The position numbers and the translations under genes were made by a program. Below, one piece after another: positions 48,116-59,690 of a stretch of DNA of 64,000 bases. How positions within the stretch are numbered: position 1 is the stretch's first letter; every line of letters begins with the position of its first letter. Under the pieces are notes generated by a model. It saw only the letters and a list, made by a program, of their open reading frames with translations, did not search any database and was not told where the DNA came from. This stretch comes from Hericium rajendrae (taxonomy: Eukaryota > Basidiomycota > Agaricomycetes > Russulales > Hericiaceae), in NCBI GenBank assembly GCA_033439255.1, contig CM065878.1, positions 248,001 through 312,000 on the forward strand, read 5' to 3'.

Positions 48116-50138
48116 AGAGAAGCAGGAGGAAGTTCGAAGCTTGATGGATTGGCAGGGCACTGATGGATTTTCGAAGGAGTAAGGTATGGATGGTACTGGT
48201 TCTGTATTACTATATGTGGATACTACTGTACAGCAGTTACATAAGATATATTCAAGGCAGGCTCTCAAGCCTGAAATTATGGTTCATAACCCATGGGTAC
48301 CCACAACAGGGGTATGGGTTAGCATTGGGTTGAGGAATACCAACCCGTACCCATACCCATAGTACCCATACCCATAACCCACATGGGTTACCCCTACCCA
48401 TGTCCATCACTACTCATCGTCATTGCTCACTCGCTCATCATCGTTGCTCGCTCGCTTGTCATCGTTGCTCGCTCGTCGTCATCATTGCTTGCTTGTTCGT
48501 TGCTGTATTCATCTGAGAAAGTCCAAATTTATATAGCTATCAGCCATTGTTATCTAAGCTATATGAGCTATATACAAGCCTTATACAGATATATAGATCT
48601 ATAGTGACTATATAGACTGCATAGCCCTGTATGCGATCTATGTATGCTATATAGCTACTTAGCATAGCTATGAGAGCTATAGACATGTCTCTAACTGCTA
48701 TAGAGCCTATGTAATCTATGTCAACTATATTACCTTGTAAGTCTAAGCTATATGCTATGACATCTGTGAGATATACAGCAACTATACACATTATCCAAAG
48801 TATACATATGATCTAACTCACACCAAGGTAGAAATCAAATCCATTTTATTATTATTTTCATCATAACTATGTACAAAGTTACAAGATAATTTAATTATAA
48901 CTATGAATGAGCACCAGCGCCGGCACCTGTTGAGCGTGCAGAGGGCGAGAAGGTGGCACGCGAGTGGCGTACATAGGCATGTGCGCATGCGGGGTGGGGC
49001 AGATCGTGCGAGGGTGGGGATCGTACGAGGGCGGGGATTGTGCGCGAGGGCGGGGCATGTCGCGCGCATGTGGGGTGATGTGCATGCAGGGTGATGCGCG
49101 AGATTGGGGTGTTGGATGCAGATGTGGGGCGTTCTGCGCAGGGGCACAGCATTGAGCTGCATGCGCGAGACATTGAGCACGAGGCCGCGTGTGTGGGACG
49201 TGGCGCGGGCGGGTGAGGTGTTGCACGCGCACGAGGGCTTAAGGTGCGGATGCGGGGCATCGCGCGCACGCTGCCGTGAGAACAGGGCCGTGCGCGTGCA
49301 TGGATGGGTGTCCGTGGGGTGATGAGTGGGCATGCGGGGCATGGTGCACGAGCGGGTGCAGAACATGGCACGCGAGTGGGTGCAGAACGTGGCGCGCGAG
49401 ATGTCCGGCAGGCGCAAGGGACATCGAGGACCCGCACGAGGCGTTGGCCACGTGCAGTGGAGGTTCTGCAGGCGCGCAGGGCATTGAGCGGCGATGCAGG
49501 GCATTCTACATGCACACAGGGCATCGAGCGGGTGCCTGGTGCTGTGCATATGCGTGGGGTGTCGAGGGCACACGCGGAGAAGGAGATGCGCGACAGGCGT
49601 GGGCGGACATGTGCAGGCGAGGCCACGCGCTCGCGTCCATGTGCGAGTGGGGGGCGTGCTGGGCATTGTCACAGGTGCACGAGGTATTGAGCGGGCGCGG
49701 AGGGTGTCATGCATGCGAACGGGGCCCTGAATGGGTGCCTGGGGCCTTGAGCAGGTGCGCGAGGTGTTGAACGTGCCGCGGGGTGTTGATCGAACGCGTG
49801 GGGATGGGGTGTTGTCAGAGAAGTGGGCAGGTGGAGGTGATGCCCGATGACGTGGCCTGTGCGCGCTTCATTGACTGCACGCAGACGGCACGCAGACGGC
49901 GTGCGTGGGGCGTGACTGCGTAATCCACGACCCTGCGCACGTTGGCATGTGCGGAAGGCGGAGCAGGGGCGTGGCCGTAGTTTGGGGATGCGGCCGGGCG
50001 TCCTGGTGTGTTGGAGTCGGGCGCAGGACGTGGGAGCTGCGAGTGAGATGCGAGCATCGCAGGGATGGAGCGCGGAGGGTGCAGTGGGGATGTGAAGGGC
50101 GCGGAGAGGTCATGGAGGGTCGAGGGAGGAACTACAAC

Positions 50139-50170
50139 GAGAGTATCGCTCGAAAATGAGCGATACTCTC
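50139..50170. other. Family A hairpin, A6 copy
   Basis: GAGAGTATCGCTC GAAAAT GAGCGATACTCTC: perfect 13-bp stem. Confidence 0.8.
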
Positions 50171-50605
50171 TTTGTTAGTGCAGAAACTAGAGAAATAAGT
50201 TTATTTTGCTTACCTGATTACCTCTGCCTGCTACACAAGCCTCTATCCTTCGAAATTGAGGACAATGGGTGAACGAGGGAGGAGACGAGGGAATGAAGGA
50301 AGCAATAAAGAGCGAGGGCGAGACAAATAAACATGAAGTCAACGCGCGTTCGGTGCTTCAGCCACCGAACAAGCGAAGCTACGTTGTTCGAGCCTCAACA
50401 AATCATATAAAATCCAATAAAATCAGAAAAAAAGGACTAAAGCGATGTAAAATACATTAAATTGGAATGTATGAGAAAACGATAGATCTACTGCACCATA
50501 AGTCTCGGGAAAACAGCATCAGCTTATTGAAGTCTGCCAGCCAGTCCCTGACCGCGGCCCTCGGCAGCGCCCGGCAGCCACGATTCTCGGCTTCGCCCGG
50601 GATTC

Positions 50606-50613
50606 GTATATAA
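50606..50613 (+). promoter_or_regulatory. TATA box of A6
   Basis: TATATAAG in GGGATTCGTATATAAGGCTC, followed by CCATCTTGCTCTTTAACCCC. Confidence 0.65.
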
Positions 50614-50775
50614 GGCTCACACGACGTGCCTTCCATCTTGCTCTTTAACCCCCACTATCTCATGCCACGTCGACGCCGTCGTCGTTGTCGTTTGCTTGCT
50701 CATTGTCGTTTGCTTTGCCGTCGTCGTTGCTCCCTCTGTCGTTATCATTTCTTCCTCGTTGTTACAGTCTTTATA

Positions 50776-51060
50776 AGGTAAGCTTCTATTTTTTGTCTCT
50801 TATCTCTTATACTAATGTCTTCATATCTGTTATAGTACCTTTGTATACTTACTAGGTAAGCTGTGTTATGTCTTATACTGATGACTTTATGTTGTCTCTA
50901 GATTTTCGCTTTTTTATTACTTTGGTAAGCTTTTATCTGTTATCTTTGTTATCTTCTAATATTAATATTGTCTTTTCTTAATTAGATTTTTGCTTTTTGT
51001 AGTCATTGTAAGTCTGTTTGTAGTCTTTTATATTAGTCTTGACTGATGCTTATATTTTAT
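50776..51060 (+). other. Mini-intron/micro-exon chain of A6, the longest
   Basis: Four consecutive intron-like units of about 45-60 nt with GTAAG donors and CTAAT/CTGAT before the acceptor. They are separated by TACCTTTGTATACTTACTAG (20 nt), ATTTTCGC... (23 nt) and ATTTTTGC... (22 nt). Acceptors read TTATAG, CTCTAG, AATTAG, TTATAG. Confidence 0.65.
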
Positions 51061-51239
51061 AGAAGTTTTCTTAATGTCTAGTATCTATATAATGTAGTGT
51101 AGTAATGTATTGTGATGTTGTAGTTAGTAAATAAAATTTTTATTTGCACTTAAATTTTATTATGATGAATCTAATTGTGTTGTGCTATAATGAAGTTTTA
51201 TGTTCTAGTTAAACTGCAAATTTACATGATAAATATACT

Positions 51240-52491
51240 TGGTGGAAGAGGGCCAATGCTGTGCATGGCAAAACGATTCCTTTTTTTTTATCATCAATGA
51301 AGCTATATAAATTACCATCATGTATGGCCATGTACAGGTATACTGACATCTTGCATGCAGGCCTGTACCTCATGTCTTATACTTGGCATGTAGCATTGTG
51401 CTGGGGCCAGTGCCTCATGCATGCCTGCTACACCTCATGCCAGCTCACTATGCCTCATGTTCACTGGTCACACCCTATGCTGATCTACCACATCTCGATG
51501 TACCTTGTGGATGGGCCAGTGACAGCTTAGAGATGACTACAGCTGAATGTGAGCATGTCAGCCAGCATAACTATATACATGCATTGTGTGTTGCTATGTG
51601 CAGGTGTGTCACCTGCCTGTACCTTGTGCCTCATGCCTCATACACAGACATACCAAGCCATGCATAGGCTTAGTGCCTTATGCATGCTCATCATGCTACA
51701 CTACATCTTGCATACAAGCCACCATCCTATAGATGCTTACTGTACTTCATGTACAGGCCCACAGCATCTTGACACTCTGCACATGCTTGCAGCATCCTGT
51801 GCATGGCCACCACACCCTGTTGATCTCCTGTACAAGCTAGTAGCAGCCTTACATATGGGCCTGTATGCCTTATGCTCACCCTCTATGCCTCATGCATGGC
51901 TCTCAATATCTCACACATCCTCACTGCACATTGCATCTTATATATAGGCCCACTACAGCTTAACATTGGTGAGCATGGCCACTGGACCTCCTGCACAGCT
52001 ATGACACTTATCATGCCTTGTGCATGAACCTAGTGCCTTATGCACATATGTACTTTTGTTGTGCCTTACCAGTGCACACATGCCTGCACATAGCTCTACC
52101 TGTACATGATGTGTACCATTGTGCATGTGTGCACTGTTTGAACTTGTAATATACTTGATTGTACTAGTAGCTATATGAAATATAATTGATTTTGGCTTTA
52201 TATCTCTTGTACCTGATTGATCTGAGACAGTACTAATAGCAGAGATCATAGTAGGGACCATATAGATCAGAGCAAGCCTTTGAATTTATATGATTTGTAC
52301 AACAACTATAGCTATCCTTCAGAAACATGTAGCACTATATAGTGTCCAACTACTGTTATGATAGCTATGATAGGCCTCATAGTCTTACATAGTTGAGAAC
52401 TGTGGTGGCATAAATAGTGATAGACCTTATAGTGCTATGATAAAACATATAGATCAATACTGGGCTATATGAAATTTCAATTTTTCAGATG
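51240..52491 (+). mobile_element. CpG-poor repeat debris ending in a lone family A right end (A9)
   Basis: 51240-52250 is full of CATGC, CCTCATGC and TGTGCATG phrases with almost no CG, as expected of an old GC-rich A or B core after CpG loss. 52260-52491 is an AT-rich arm with GCTATGATAGG repeats ending AATTTTTCAGATG. No left end found. Frames here have no recognisable product. Confidence 0.45.
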
Positions 52492-54840
52492 ATACACACT
52501 ACACCAACTCATATATGCACTCTTGGCTCACATTTTTTGACCTATGCATACTTTTGTTGATTAGCTTACACATGTATCAACCTATGAGCATCACAACAAA
52601 CTTATGTATGCTTCTACTACCTCATACATTTTCTGTTAGCCTGTGTACCTTCTATTGATTTGTATGCATTGCTGCTAGCACCAAAGGCAGAATTTAATTT
52701 CTATATTTGGATTTTTTTTTCTGACTTTTACAAAAAATAACATAAATCATATCAGTTTTTTTTTTAATAGAGCTTATATCTCTTCAATGTATAATCTAGT
52801 CAGTATTTTTCTATTTTACATGCATAAAATACTATAAAAATTGAATTCTTACCTTCAAATCATATTTTGTATACTGGCAGAAATTAGTGACCAAATATGG
52901 CAACTACTTTCTGGTAAAATTGCCTGTCGATTAGCATGAAGGTTTAGAGTAACAAAAAACTTATACAAATGCCTGAGAGCATCAATTGTGCAAACATCAC
53001 TTTAAGTATATTAGGGTTCAACACAAGTGCACTCGTGGGTGACTTAGATCTGAACTTGCAGGTATTCAATCTGTCCAAGGTGCTGACCTGGATCCATGCA
53101 GATTTGCACCACTGGGTGATCTGGAGCTGCAGGTCAGGTATCTGTGACATCACAGATCACTTGCAAGTCAGTTGGTCTTAAAGTTGTATCTCACTTTTAC
53201 GATGCCCTCCTCTTTGTTTTTTCATCTTAATCCTTCCCTTTTCACCATATCTCCTCAATTCAATGGCAGGATGGGTGTTATGGAGATTCGAGAGGCTTCT
53301 AGGTGAGTCCAAAAGCCTTTTATTTCATTGTACTGTGCTGATCTCAGGAGTCTCACTCGATAACAGGCAAGGCTCTCATTTTTCACTGTTCTTCGACAGG
53401 TTTCATGATGTTTGATGAGTTTCATGACATTCCACCATTTTTTGACATCATCCACCATATTTCGTGTACCATCTGTGCTTCTCCCATCGTCCTCATCAAC
53501 AGGTCAACCAGCCAACCGGCCCTCACCCATCTTCGACAACCAGCACTCATGTGCACCAGAAATTTAATTCCCACTCACAACAGTAAGAGCATGCACAGTG
53601 CCAGTCTAGCGCTGCAACTGCAAGGCCCACAATGCCTGTCAGGTCTTGTTGCTACAGCATTGTTGCTACAACAGCAAGGCTTGACATCTTTTTGCTGATC
53701 ATCTGAGCAGTGTCTAGCATGCCTCAACAATACGCAGTTGTCTACAAACAGCTTTGCATATCCTTGCATGTCTGAGACAGTGTGCATCTACCAATACATG
53801 CCCTGCCAGCATACACATTTTTGACTGCATGCCCCCACCATCCCATAGTCCATTGCTCAAACTACATGTGTGCATTCATGCCCATGGACATCACACATGC
53901 CACTATGCATGCTGTCATATCATTCGTCTGACAGAAGCCCAATGTGAGGCAAGTTTTATATGCCATTAGTGCTATTCAACAATCAAAATGCACCCTCCCC
54001 GGTCTCATTCCCAATTTTCATCCAAGCTGGTGATTATCATTTGTGTGTGCATGCCCACAGCTATGCCAGTACACCAGCACCCACATATGCTCCCCTTGCA
54101 CATGTGCCAGCTCATGTGCACACACATACTCAAAGCTGCCCCACCGGCATGCACATGCCCATGTCGATGCCACAAGTATGTCGCATGCAGCCTTTTGAAT
54201 CCATGCCTTGCTTGTAGACTTTATACACTTCATGGGTATGACAAGATATAGTGATAATGGGCATATGTGATTGAAGCTGTAAGTTAGTGTTGGCAGATGA
54301 CATATAGTATGTAGTTAGTTAGGGATCATGACATATAGATTTGAACTTTGCAATATAATATGTTAACCAAAATAAAGTTTGGATAGCAGGTTACCCACAG
54401 GTCACTCACAGGTCAATGAGTTTGAGCACAACCTTGATCTGGATTTGTATAGGTCTCAGCCACCAGGTGATCTGGATCTACAAGTTAGATACCTGCAGGT
54501 CAATTTTGTGGGTATACCCATGTTGATCTACAGGTGACTCTGACTCGTGTCGAACCCTAAAGCATATAAAAAAACACTATTTAATCTAATCTAATCATGA
54601 GTAGTTCAGCTCCTACCTCTGATAACTCTACATTTTCTGCTATGTTATATATCTTAGTACCTGATTATATATATAATCTGGTATGTAATACAGTACACAC
54701 TTGTCATATCTTATTATAATCAGCTCGATATATGATATACACTATTATATATGCTTATATTATAAATACTTGTAATATCTACAAATCAAACAAGATTCAA
54801 GATTGAATATATGATCAATGTCAAACATTGTATTGTTGAA
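52492..54840. other. CpG-poor, AT-rich repeat-derived stretch; no gene seen
   Basis: Recurrent 'catgcccac', 'tacaggtca/gatctgga' phrases. The pieces CACTGGGTGATCTGGA (53109) and CACCAGGTGATCTGGATC (54461) look like parts of one repeat. No domain in any frame. Confidence 0.35.
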
Positions 54841-54844
54841 CAAA

Positions 54845-55675
54845 GCTAATGACCAATCACGTGATCAATAGCAGACCTTGTTCGGCCGCACAAGGTCTGG
54901 TGGCTGTGCTTAGCTTATGTCAGCAGTAGTTGATGTTGCGCTCTCTGCTTTCTCTTCTTTTCTTCAGATAGCTTTGAAGTCAGTGTGATACTACCAGTAG
55001 TGCACACTAACTACAAGGCTTGGACACGCCCAGTTCCCATCTACAGTGAGTTGCGGCTGAGGTGTCCAATGATGGTGTAGGGCCATCACCAACTTTTTGG
55101 ATCTCTTCTGATGATGTGGCATAGAGATTGCACCATGGCCCTCTCAATACCACATGAATCAGAATGAGTGAAAGCTTGTTGGAATCAGATTTAGAATAGC
55201 TTTAGAATAGTGCCATAAACAGCAAGATAGCATGGCAAAATGCTGATCTATTGAACTATATGTCCGTGATGATGTGGCAGACTAATTGCTTTATAGCTCT
55301 GCTGATACTGCATCAATCATAATGTATGAGGGCTTATTGAAATTGGATTTACAGTAGCTTTCTAACAGTATAGTTTACAACATTATAGCACCACTTGTTG
55401 TTGAGATAGGAGACAATACTCTTTTGCTGATGTGGCACATAAATCGAGAAATATCTCTGCTTGGAGTGATCCGATTTTCATATTCTAAATTGGGTTGGAA
55501 AGATGTGATCAAACGTATTTGAACACAATTTACCGTTTGTCGATTGATTGCTTCGTTGCAGAGCTATAAAGCAATCACTGTATACAGTGTATTGGCTCTG
55601 TAGGCAACTTATGCTTATGTAAGCGGGCGCTAAGACCTTGTTCGGCCGCACAAGGTCTTGTAGGATCACATGACC
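54845..55675. mobile_element. Possible small non-autonomous element with duplicated 26-bp palindrome
   Basis: The palindrome AGACCTTGTTCGGCCGCACAAGGTCT split as AGACCTTGT/TCGGCCGC/ACAAGGTCT stands at 54873-54898 and 55633-55658. Outside them lie TCACGTGATC and, inverted, GATCACATGA, so the two ends are inverted relative to each other. About 0.8 kb, no coding. Probably a MITE-like unit; no target duplication identified. Confidence 0.45.
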
Positions 55676-55799
55676 GACTCTCAGGACCCACTGCTACCGA
55701 TAAATTGCATTTTTTGCTCATTTTATCAATAAGCAGTATGTACATTTGTTTCCTGTGTATCATTTTAGTGGCTGTATCTTTCTATAAGCAGTAAATTGT

Positions 55800-56350
55800 G
55801 TTAGAGACCAGCTTTCTGGTATATTTGGATGCATTTGAGAACAAGTGAATCAGTTGAGTACTGATTAAGTTAGCTGGAGTTCAAGCATTCTAGGGGAAAA
55901 TGTAGAAACAATTTGCATTCTGCGAGTTTTGCACCGATCCTAACGCCTAAGGTACCGTCAGAAAGCTATCAATAAGTAGATTCTGATGCATTTTAGAACG
56001 AGTAAATTGGTTGAGAATTGGCCTAGTTAGCTAGGGTTCAAGCATTTTAGAAGAGGAAAAAAAGAAACACTTTGCATTCTGTGAGTTCTTAACCGATTTG
56101 GATGCATGAAGTATGGTAGCAAAGCTATAAGTGAGTAGATTTAGACGCATTTGAGAACGAGTAAATCGGTGAAGAATGGACTGAGTTAGCTCAAGTTCAA
56201 GTGTCATAGAGGGAAAATGTAGAAATTCATTGCATTCTATGAGTTCTGCACAGATCAGGGTGCAAAAAATACTATCAGAAAGCAATAAATGAGCAGATCC
56301 AGATGCATTTGAGAACAGGTGAATTGGTTGAGAACTGATCAAGTTACATT
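55800..56350 (+). repeat. Satellite-like array, unit about 158 bp
   Basis: The phrase GCATTTGAGAAC or GCATTTTAGAACG recurs at 55831, 55988, 56147 and 56305, that is every 157-159 bp, with GTAAATTGGTTGAGAA, TAGCTxGxGTTCAAG and TTTGCATTCTGTGAG following in each unit. Roughly 3.5 diverged units. Stretch is CpG-poor. Confidence 0.8.
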
Positions 56351-56364
56351 AAATCAAGAAAGTT

Positions 56365-56440
56365 TGGCCAGAGCTGGAGTTGAACCTGCAAACTCGTTAG
56401 ATTGAAGATATGTGATTATATAAGCCAACTGCCTAATGGG
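56365..56440 (-). other. tRNA-like sequence with B box
   Basis: On the complement, A-box-like TTAGGCAGTTGG and B box GGTTCAACTCC with a near-perfect T-arm (GCAGG/CCAGC) lie ~50 nt apart, ending TCTGGCC. The anticodon arm and 5' acceptor strand do not fold, so this is a decayed tRNA or tRNA-derived SINE end. Confidence 0.4.
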
Positions 56441-57586
56441 CATAGTCATCGTTTTGGTGTCGTTTTCACTATGAAAAGGCGGTATAGAGTAAACGATTCT
56501 AAGGAATCGTAATAATATACAGATAGTACATAGTAAGCTAATATAGTATAGACAAGGTAAGCTTTATAGTGTACATATAATACATATTGAGCCAGCATAG
56601 TATAGATAATATAGTCTTTGTAGTCTTTGTAGCAGAGTTAGACTACATAGCTCTTATAGCTAAGCCTATAGCTCTATAGCTATCATAGCTACCCTTGTGG
56701 CTCTATAGCTATCATAGCACTCTATAGCTATCTCTAATAGCTATATAGCACTATATAGATTAGGGCTCTCTATGGCCAGATATATACAAAAGAGGGTAGC
56801 TATGGAGTTATGCAACCTATATAAGATATAAAGCTCTCTATAGCTACCCAAAATTTCTCAGATGATTTATAAAGGTAAGCTTTTATTTCCTATCTCTTAT
56901 ATCTTATGCTCATGCCTTTTATTTCTTAATACAGTACTGTTGTATGCTTACTAGATGCTTTGTTAATGCCTTCTTATACTGATGTCTTGAATTGTTATGT
57001 AGGATTTTGCTTTTTTATTATGTTGGTAAGACTTTGTATATTACCTTTGCTATCTTTAATACTAATATCTTCTTTTCTTATTTATATTTTCGCTTTTTGT
57101 AGTCATTGTAGGCATGTTATGTTTTGTAGTTATCTCTGTAGCTTTTGTAATATTTTGTAATAAAATTTATGGAATGTATAATGTTTTTCAACTTTAAATG
57201 GTTGTGACTATAAGATATAAGATTATTGGTCAATAATATTTTTTTATTACATGCTAAAACAATATAGTTGATAGAAGTAACATAGAGTGAATAGAAATCT
57301 TATTAGCTAGATACAGTATTATAATAGTGATATAATATGTAGTTGACATAGCTTATATAGCCATCTTATACTATAATAGCTATGATAGCTATGATATCTT
57401 ATACTCTATGCTATAGCAGCTATATAGCTTAGGCCCTATGCTATGGTAGCTATGACAAGCAATGATAGCTATACATAGATTACTTGACTGCTATGAGACT
57501 GCTATGTAGAAAAGAGGACAGCTATGGACCTAGGAAAGCTATATAGCCTACATAGCCTTATATACCAGTGGTAAATTTCTCAGATG

Positions 57587-57887
57587 CTGAGGAACCATTG
57601 GCAGGAGGAGATCAACCTTTTGGAAGAGGAAATGGCACGTATTGTATGATACTTCTATTACTTTATGAATCTTTGGCATGGGTGCACCGAGGGTCACAAT
57701 GAGGCAGGAGAAACAGCATTGGTGGCATATGCACGAAAGTGAGTATATATGCCATTGACGGTTGCACCTCTAACTTGTGATGGGAAAAACAGGCAGGCAT
57801 GGCAGCATCGTCAACTCTACGATCAGAGCGTCGGGCTATTCATGTTGGTAATTGGCATGCTGTTGCTATAGATTGGGAGGTGATGTA
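57587..57887 (+). pseudogene. KDZ transposase, C-terminal region (second piece)
   Basis: Continues the KDZ gene after A4: NHWQEEINLLEEEMARIV, YFYYFMNLWHG, ETALVAYARK, a clean 54-nt intron (GTGAGT...CTAAC...ACAG, near 57738-57791), then QAWQHRQLYDQSVGLFMLVI. This is the usual KDZ ending (AYAxRQAxxxxxLxxxF). TGA at 57647-57649 for a likely Arg. A7 begins at 57888. Confidence 0.8.
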
Positions 57888-59241
57888 CATCTGAAAAAAC
57901 CAAATTTTATATAGCTGCAGGTTATGTTATGGATGCTATCACAGAGCTATATAAGCTATATACCTTGCTTATCTAGCTATATAGCACTATGAGAGCCTTC
58001 ATAGCTTCCATAGCTGATAGTACTAGCTATGTAGTGCTACCATAGCTTTCATAGCTAGTAGTGTGAACTATATAGTACTATCATACTTACCAAGGTAAGC
58101 TATAACTACTATTAAGGCTATCATGACTATGTCAAGTGGACAAAGCATTGCAAAATTACAAGTCAAAATTGATCATATTTTATCTACTACTATTACATTT
58201 GGTAGTACTATAACTACAACTGCATAATTTGCAGTTCACAGCAGGCCAGTCTACAAGGTGTCAGAGACCTGCGTGAGGCATCGGTGGGCAGTACAAGGTG
58301 CGTCGTGCATGCGCAAGGCACGCACAAGGCACGGCACGGACGGATTCGTACGTGAGGCGGCCAGGGGTGGCGGCGGATGAGGACATGTGTGCGACGTGAT
58401 GGGGCGCATACGCAAGGCACGCGTGGATGGGGTGGTGGGTGCACGAGGCTCGAGAGGTGGCACGCGGCGGCGCGCGGGGCGTGGCGGCAGTGGGCGGGAG
58501 GCATGATGGTGGTGCGCAGGAGTTGGGGACTGCGCGAAGGGCGATGGGGTGCGCGCAATGCGGCAGACCTGCGTGCACAGCGCAATGGCCGCGCATGAGG
58601 CCCGGGCGTGTGCGTGGTAGTCCACGTGCTGGTGGGGCCCGCGCCATGCGGCGGGCCCACGCACAGGAGATGCGGCGTGTAGAGTCCATGCGTGACTCGC
58701 AGGGGCCATACGTGGGGCGCAAGGCTGTGCGAGGCACGACAAAGGCCCCGCCTGCGCACGACATGGCAGGCCCATGCACTGGAGCCAGACGCGGGAGGCA
58801 ATGGGGCATGTGCGGGGCACAGCAGGCATGCACGAGGCCGCAGGCCCGTGCACAATGCGCGAGGGGCGTGCTCCCCAGACTATCGTGGGCCCGTGCGTGA
58901 GGCATCGGGCTACCGTGATGCACTGGACCGCTGCAAGAAGCGGCGGGGACGTGCATGGGGTGCGGTGGGTGGCAGGCTCGTATGTGAGTCCTCAGCCTGC
59001 GGTAGGCCTATGTGCGAGGCACATGGCCTTGGGCGGGAGAGCGGGCGGGCAGAGCCCGATGTGCATGTGTTCGTTGGCGTGCCTGCACTCCGGTGGTGGT
59101 GGTCGATAGAGGCGGTGCGGCGTGTGCTGGTGACGTAGCGGCGAGGCGGCGAGGCGGCGAGGCAGCGAGCTCGGAGGGGCATGGGGTGATGGAGGAGGGA
59201 CGATGGGGGGTTGAGGACGGGTGCGGGAGGATGAATTTGTC

Positions 59242-59273
59242 GAGAGTATTGCTCGAATTCGAGCGATACTCTC
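59242..59273. other. Family A hairpin, A7 copy
   Basis: GAGAGTATTGCTCGAA TTCGAGCGATACTCTC: one C-G pair has become a T-G (U-G wobble) pair. Confidence 0.8.
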
Positions 59274-59690
59274 TGCATGAGCAAGCATACGAAATAAAAG
59301 GGGTTTTTTTACTTACCTGTGTCCCTCGGCTTTCTACACGTCCCTCTCCGATGTCCGATTCGATGATCAAAAGGAGGGAAGCAGGAGAGAGGAGGGAGGA
59401 GGAGAGAGGAGGAGTGGGGAGTGGTAACTTAGCAGAGAAGAGTCGAGACGAAGTTCAATGCAATTCGGTGCATCAGCCACCGAACGCGCGCGAGTTCGAA
59501 TATCTCGAACTTAACAAATCGAGTAAAATCGAATAAAATTTGAAAAAAAGATGAACACTACAATGTACTTATAGAATACAATTGAGTGAGACAGATATCT
59601 AGTTAAGGTACTACAAGCTACTTGACAGTGACATGAACTTAGTGAGGTCTGCGACTTAGTCTCTCTCACGGCACTCGGCAGCGCCCGGCC

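Larger units (their letters stand above)
44673..48412 (-). mobile_element. hAT2: 3.74-kb hAT transposon, most complete element here
   Basis: TIRs TAGTGAATGACATGGGTAACC (44673) and, on the complement from 48412, TAGTGATGGACATGGG. Perfect 8-bp duplication CTCATCGT (44665-44672, 48413-48420). Inner arrays of GGGTATGGGTA/TACCCATACCC make long hairpins at each end (44690-44815, 48290-48400). The gene fills 44887-48115. No large insertion inside. Near-identical TIR sequence at 63892 means a close relative begins there. Confidence 0.93.
48510..56864 (+). mobile_element. A6: family A element in the promoter of A4, with older repeat debris inside
   Basis: Left end CATCTGAGAAAGTCC (48510), right end AAATTTCTCAGATG (56864), ATT on each side; the A4 mini-intron chain resumes at 56865. 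Own parts: left arm, GC core 48900-50130, hairpin 50139-50170, TATA 50606, mini-introns 50776-51060, right arm 56640-56864. The block 51240-56480 is foreign and includes the right end of another A element (ending 52491), CpG-poor repeats, a satellite and a tRNA-like sequence. Confidence 0.65.
31896..57586 (+). mobile_element. A4: family A element in the KDZ gene, grown to 25.7 kb by B3, hAT1, hAT2 and A6
   Basis: Left end TATCTGAGAGAACTG at 31896, right end AAATTTCTCAGATG at 57586, CT on both sides. The KDZ reading frame stops at the left end and picks up on the other side with RNHWQEEINLLEEEM, which fixes the pairing. Own parts: left arm 31896-32150, promoter with TATA 44554-44561, mini-introns 56870-57130, right arm. 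The GC core and hairpin are missing, with hAT1's left end at the break. Among the older A copies by CpG loss. Confidence 0.78.

Noticed and set aside
48510-52491. Pairing the left end at 48510 with the right end at 52491
   Set aside because: Flanks do not match, and family A host sequence resumes only after 56864, where ATT is duplicated.
51261-54251. Short frames rich in His, Met and Cys
   Set aside because: Derived from CATGC/TGCATG-rich decayed repeats; no start context, domain or conservation.
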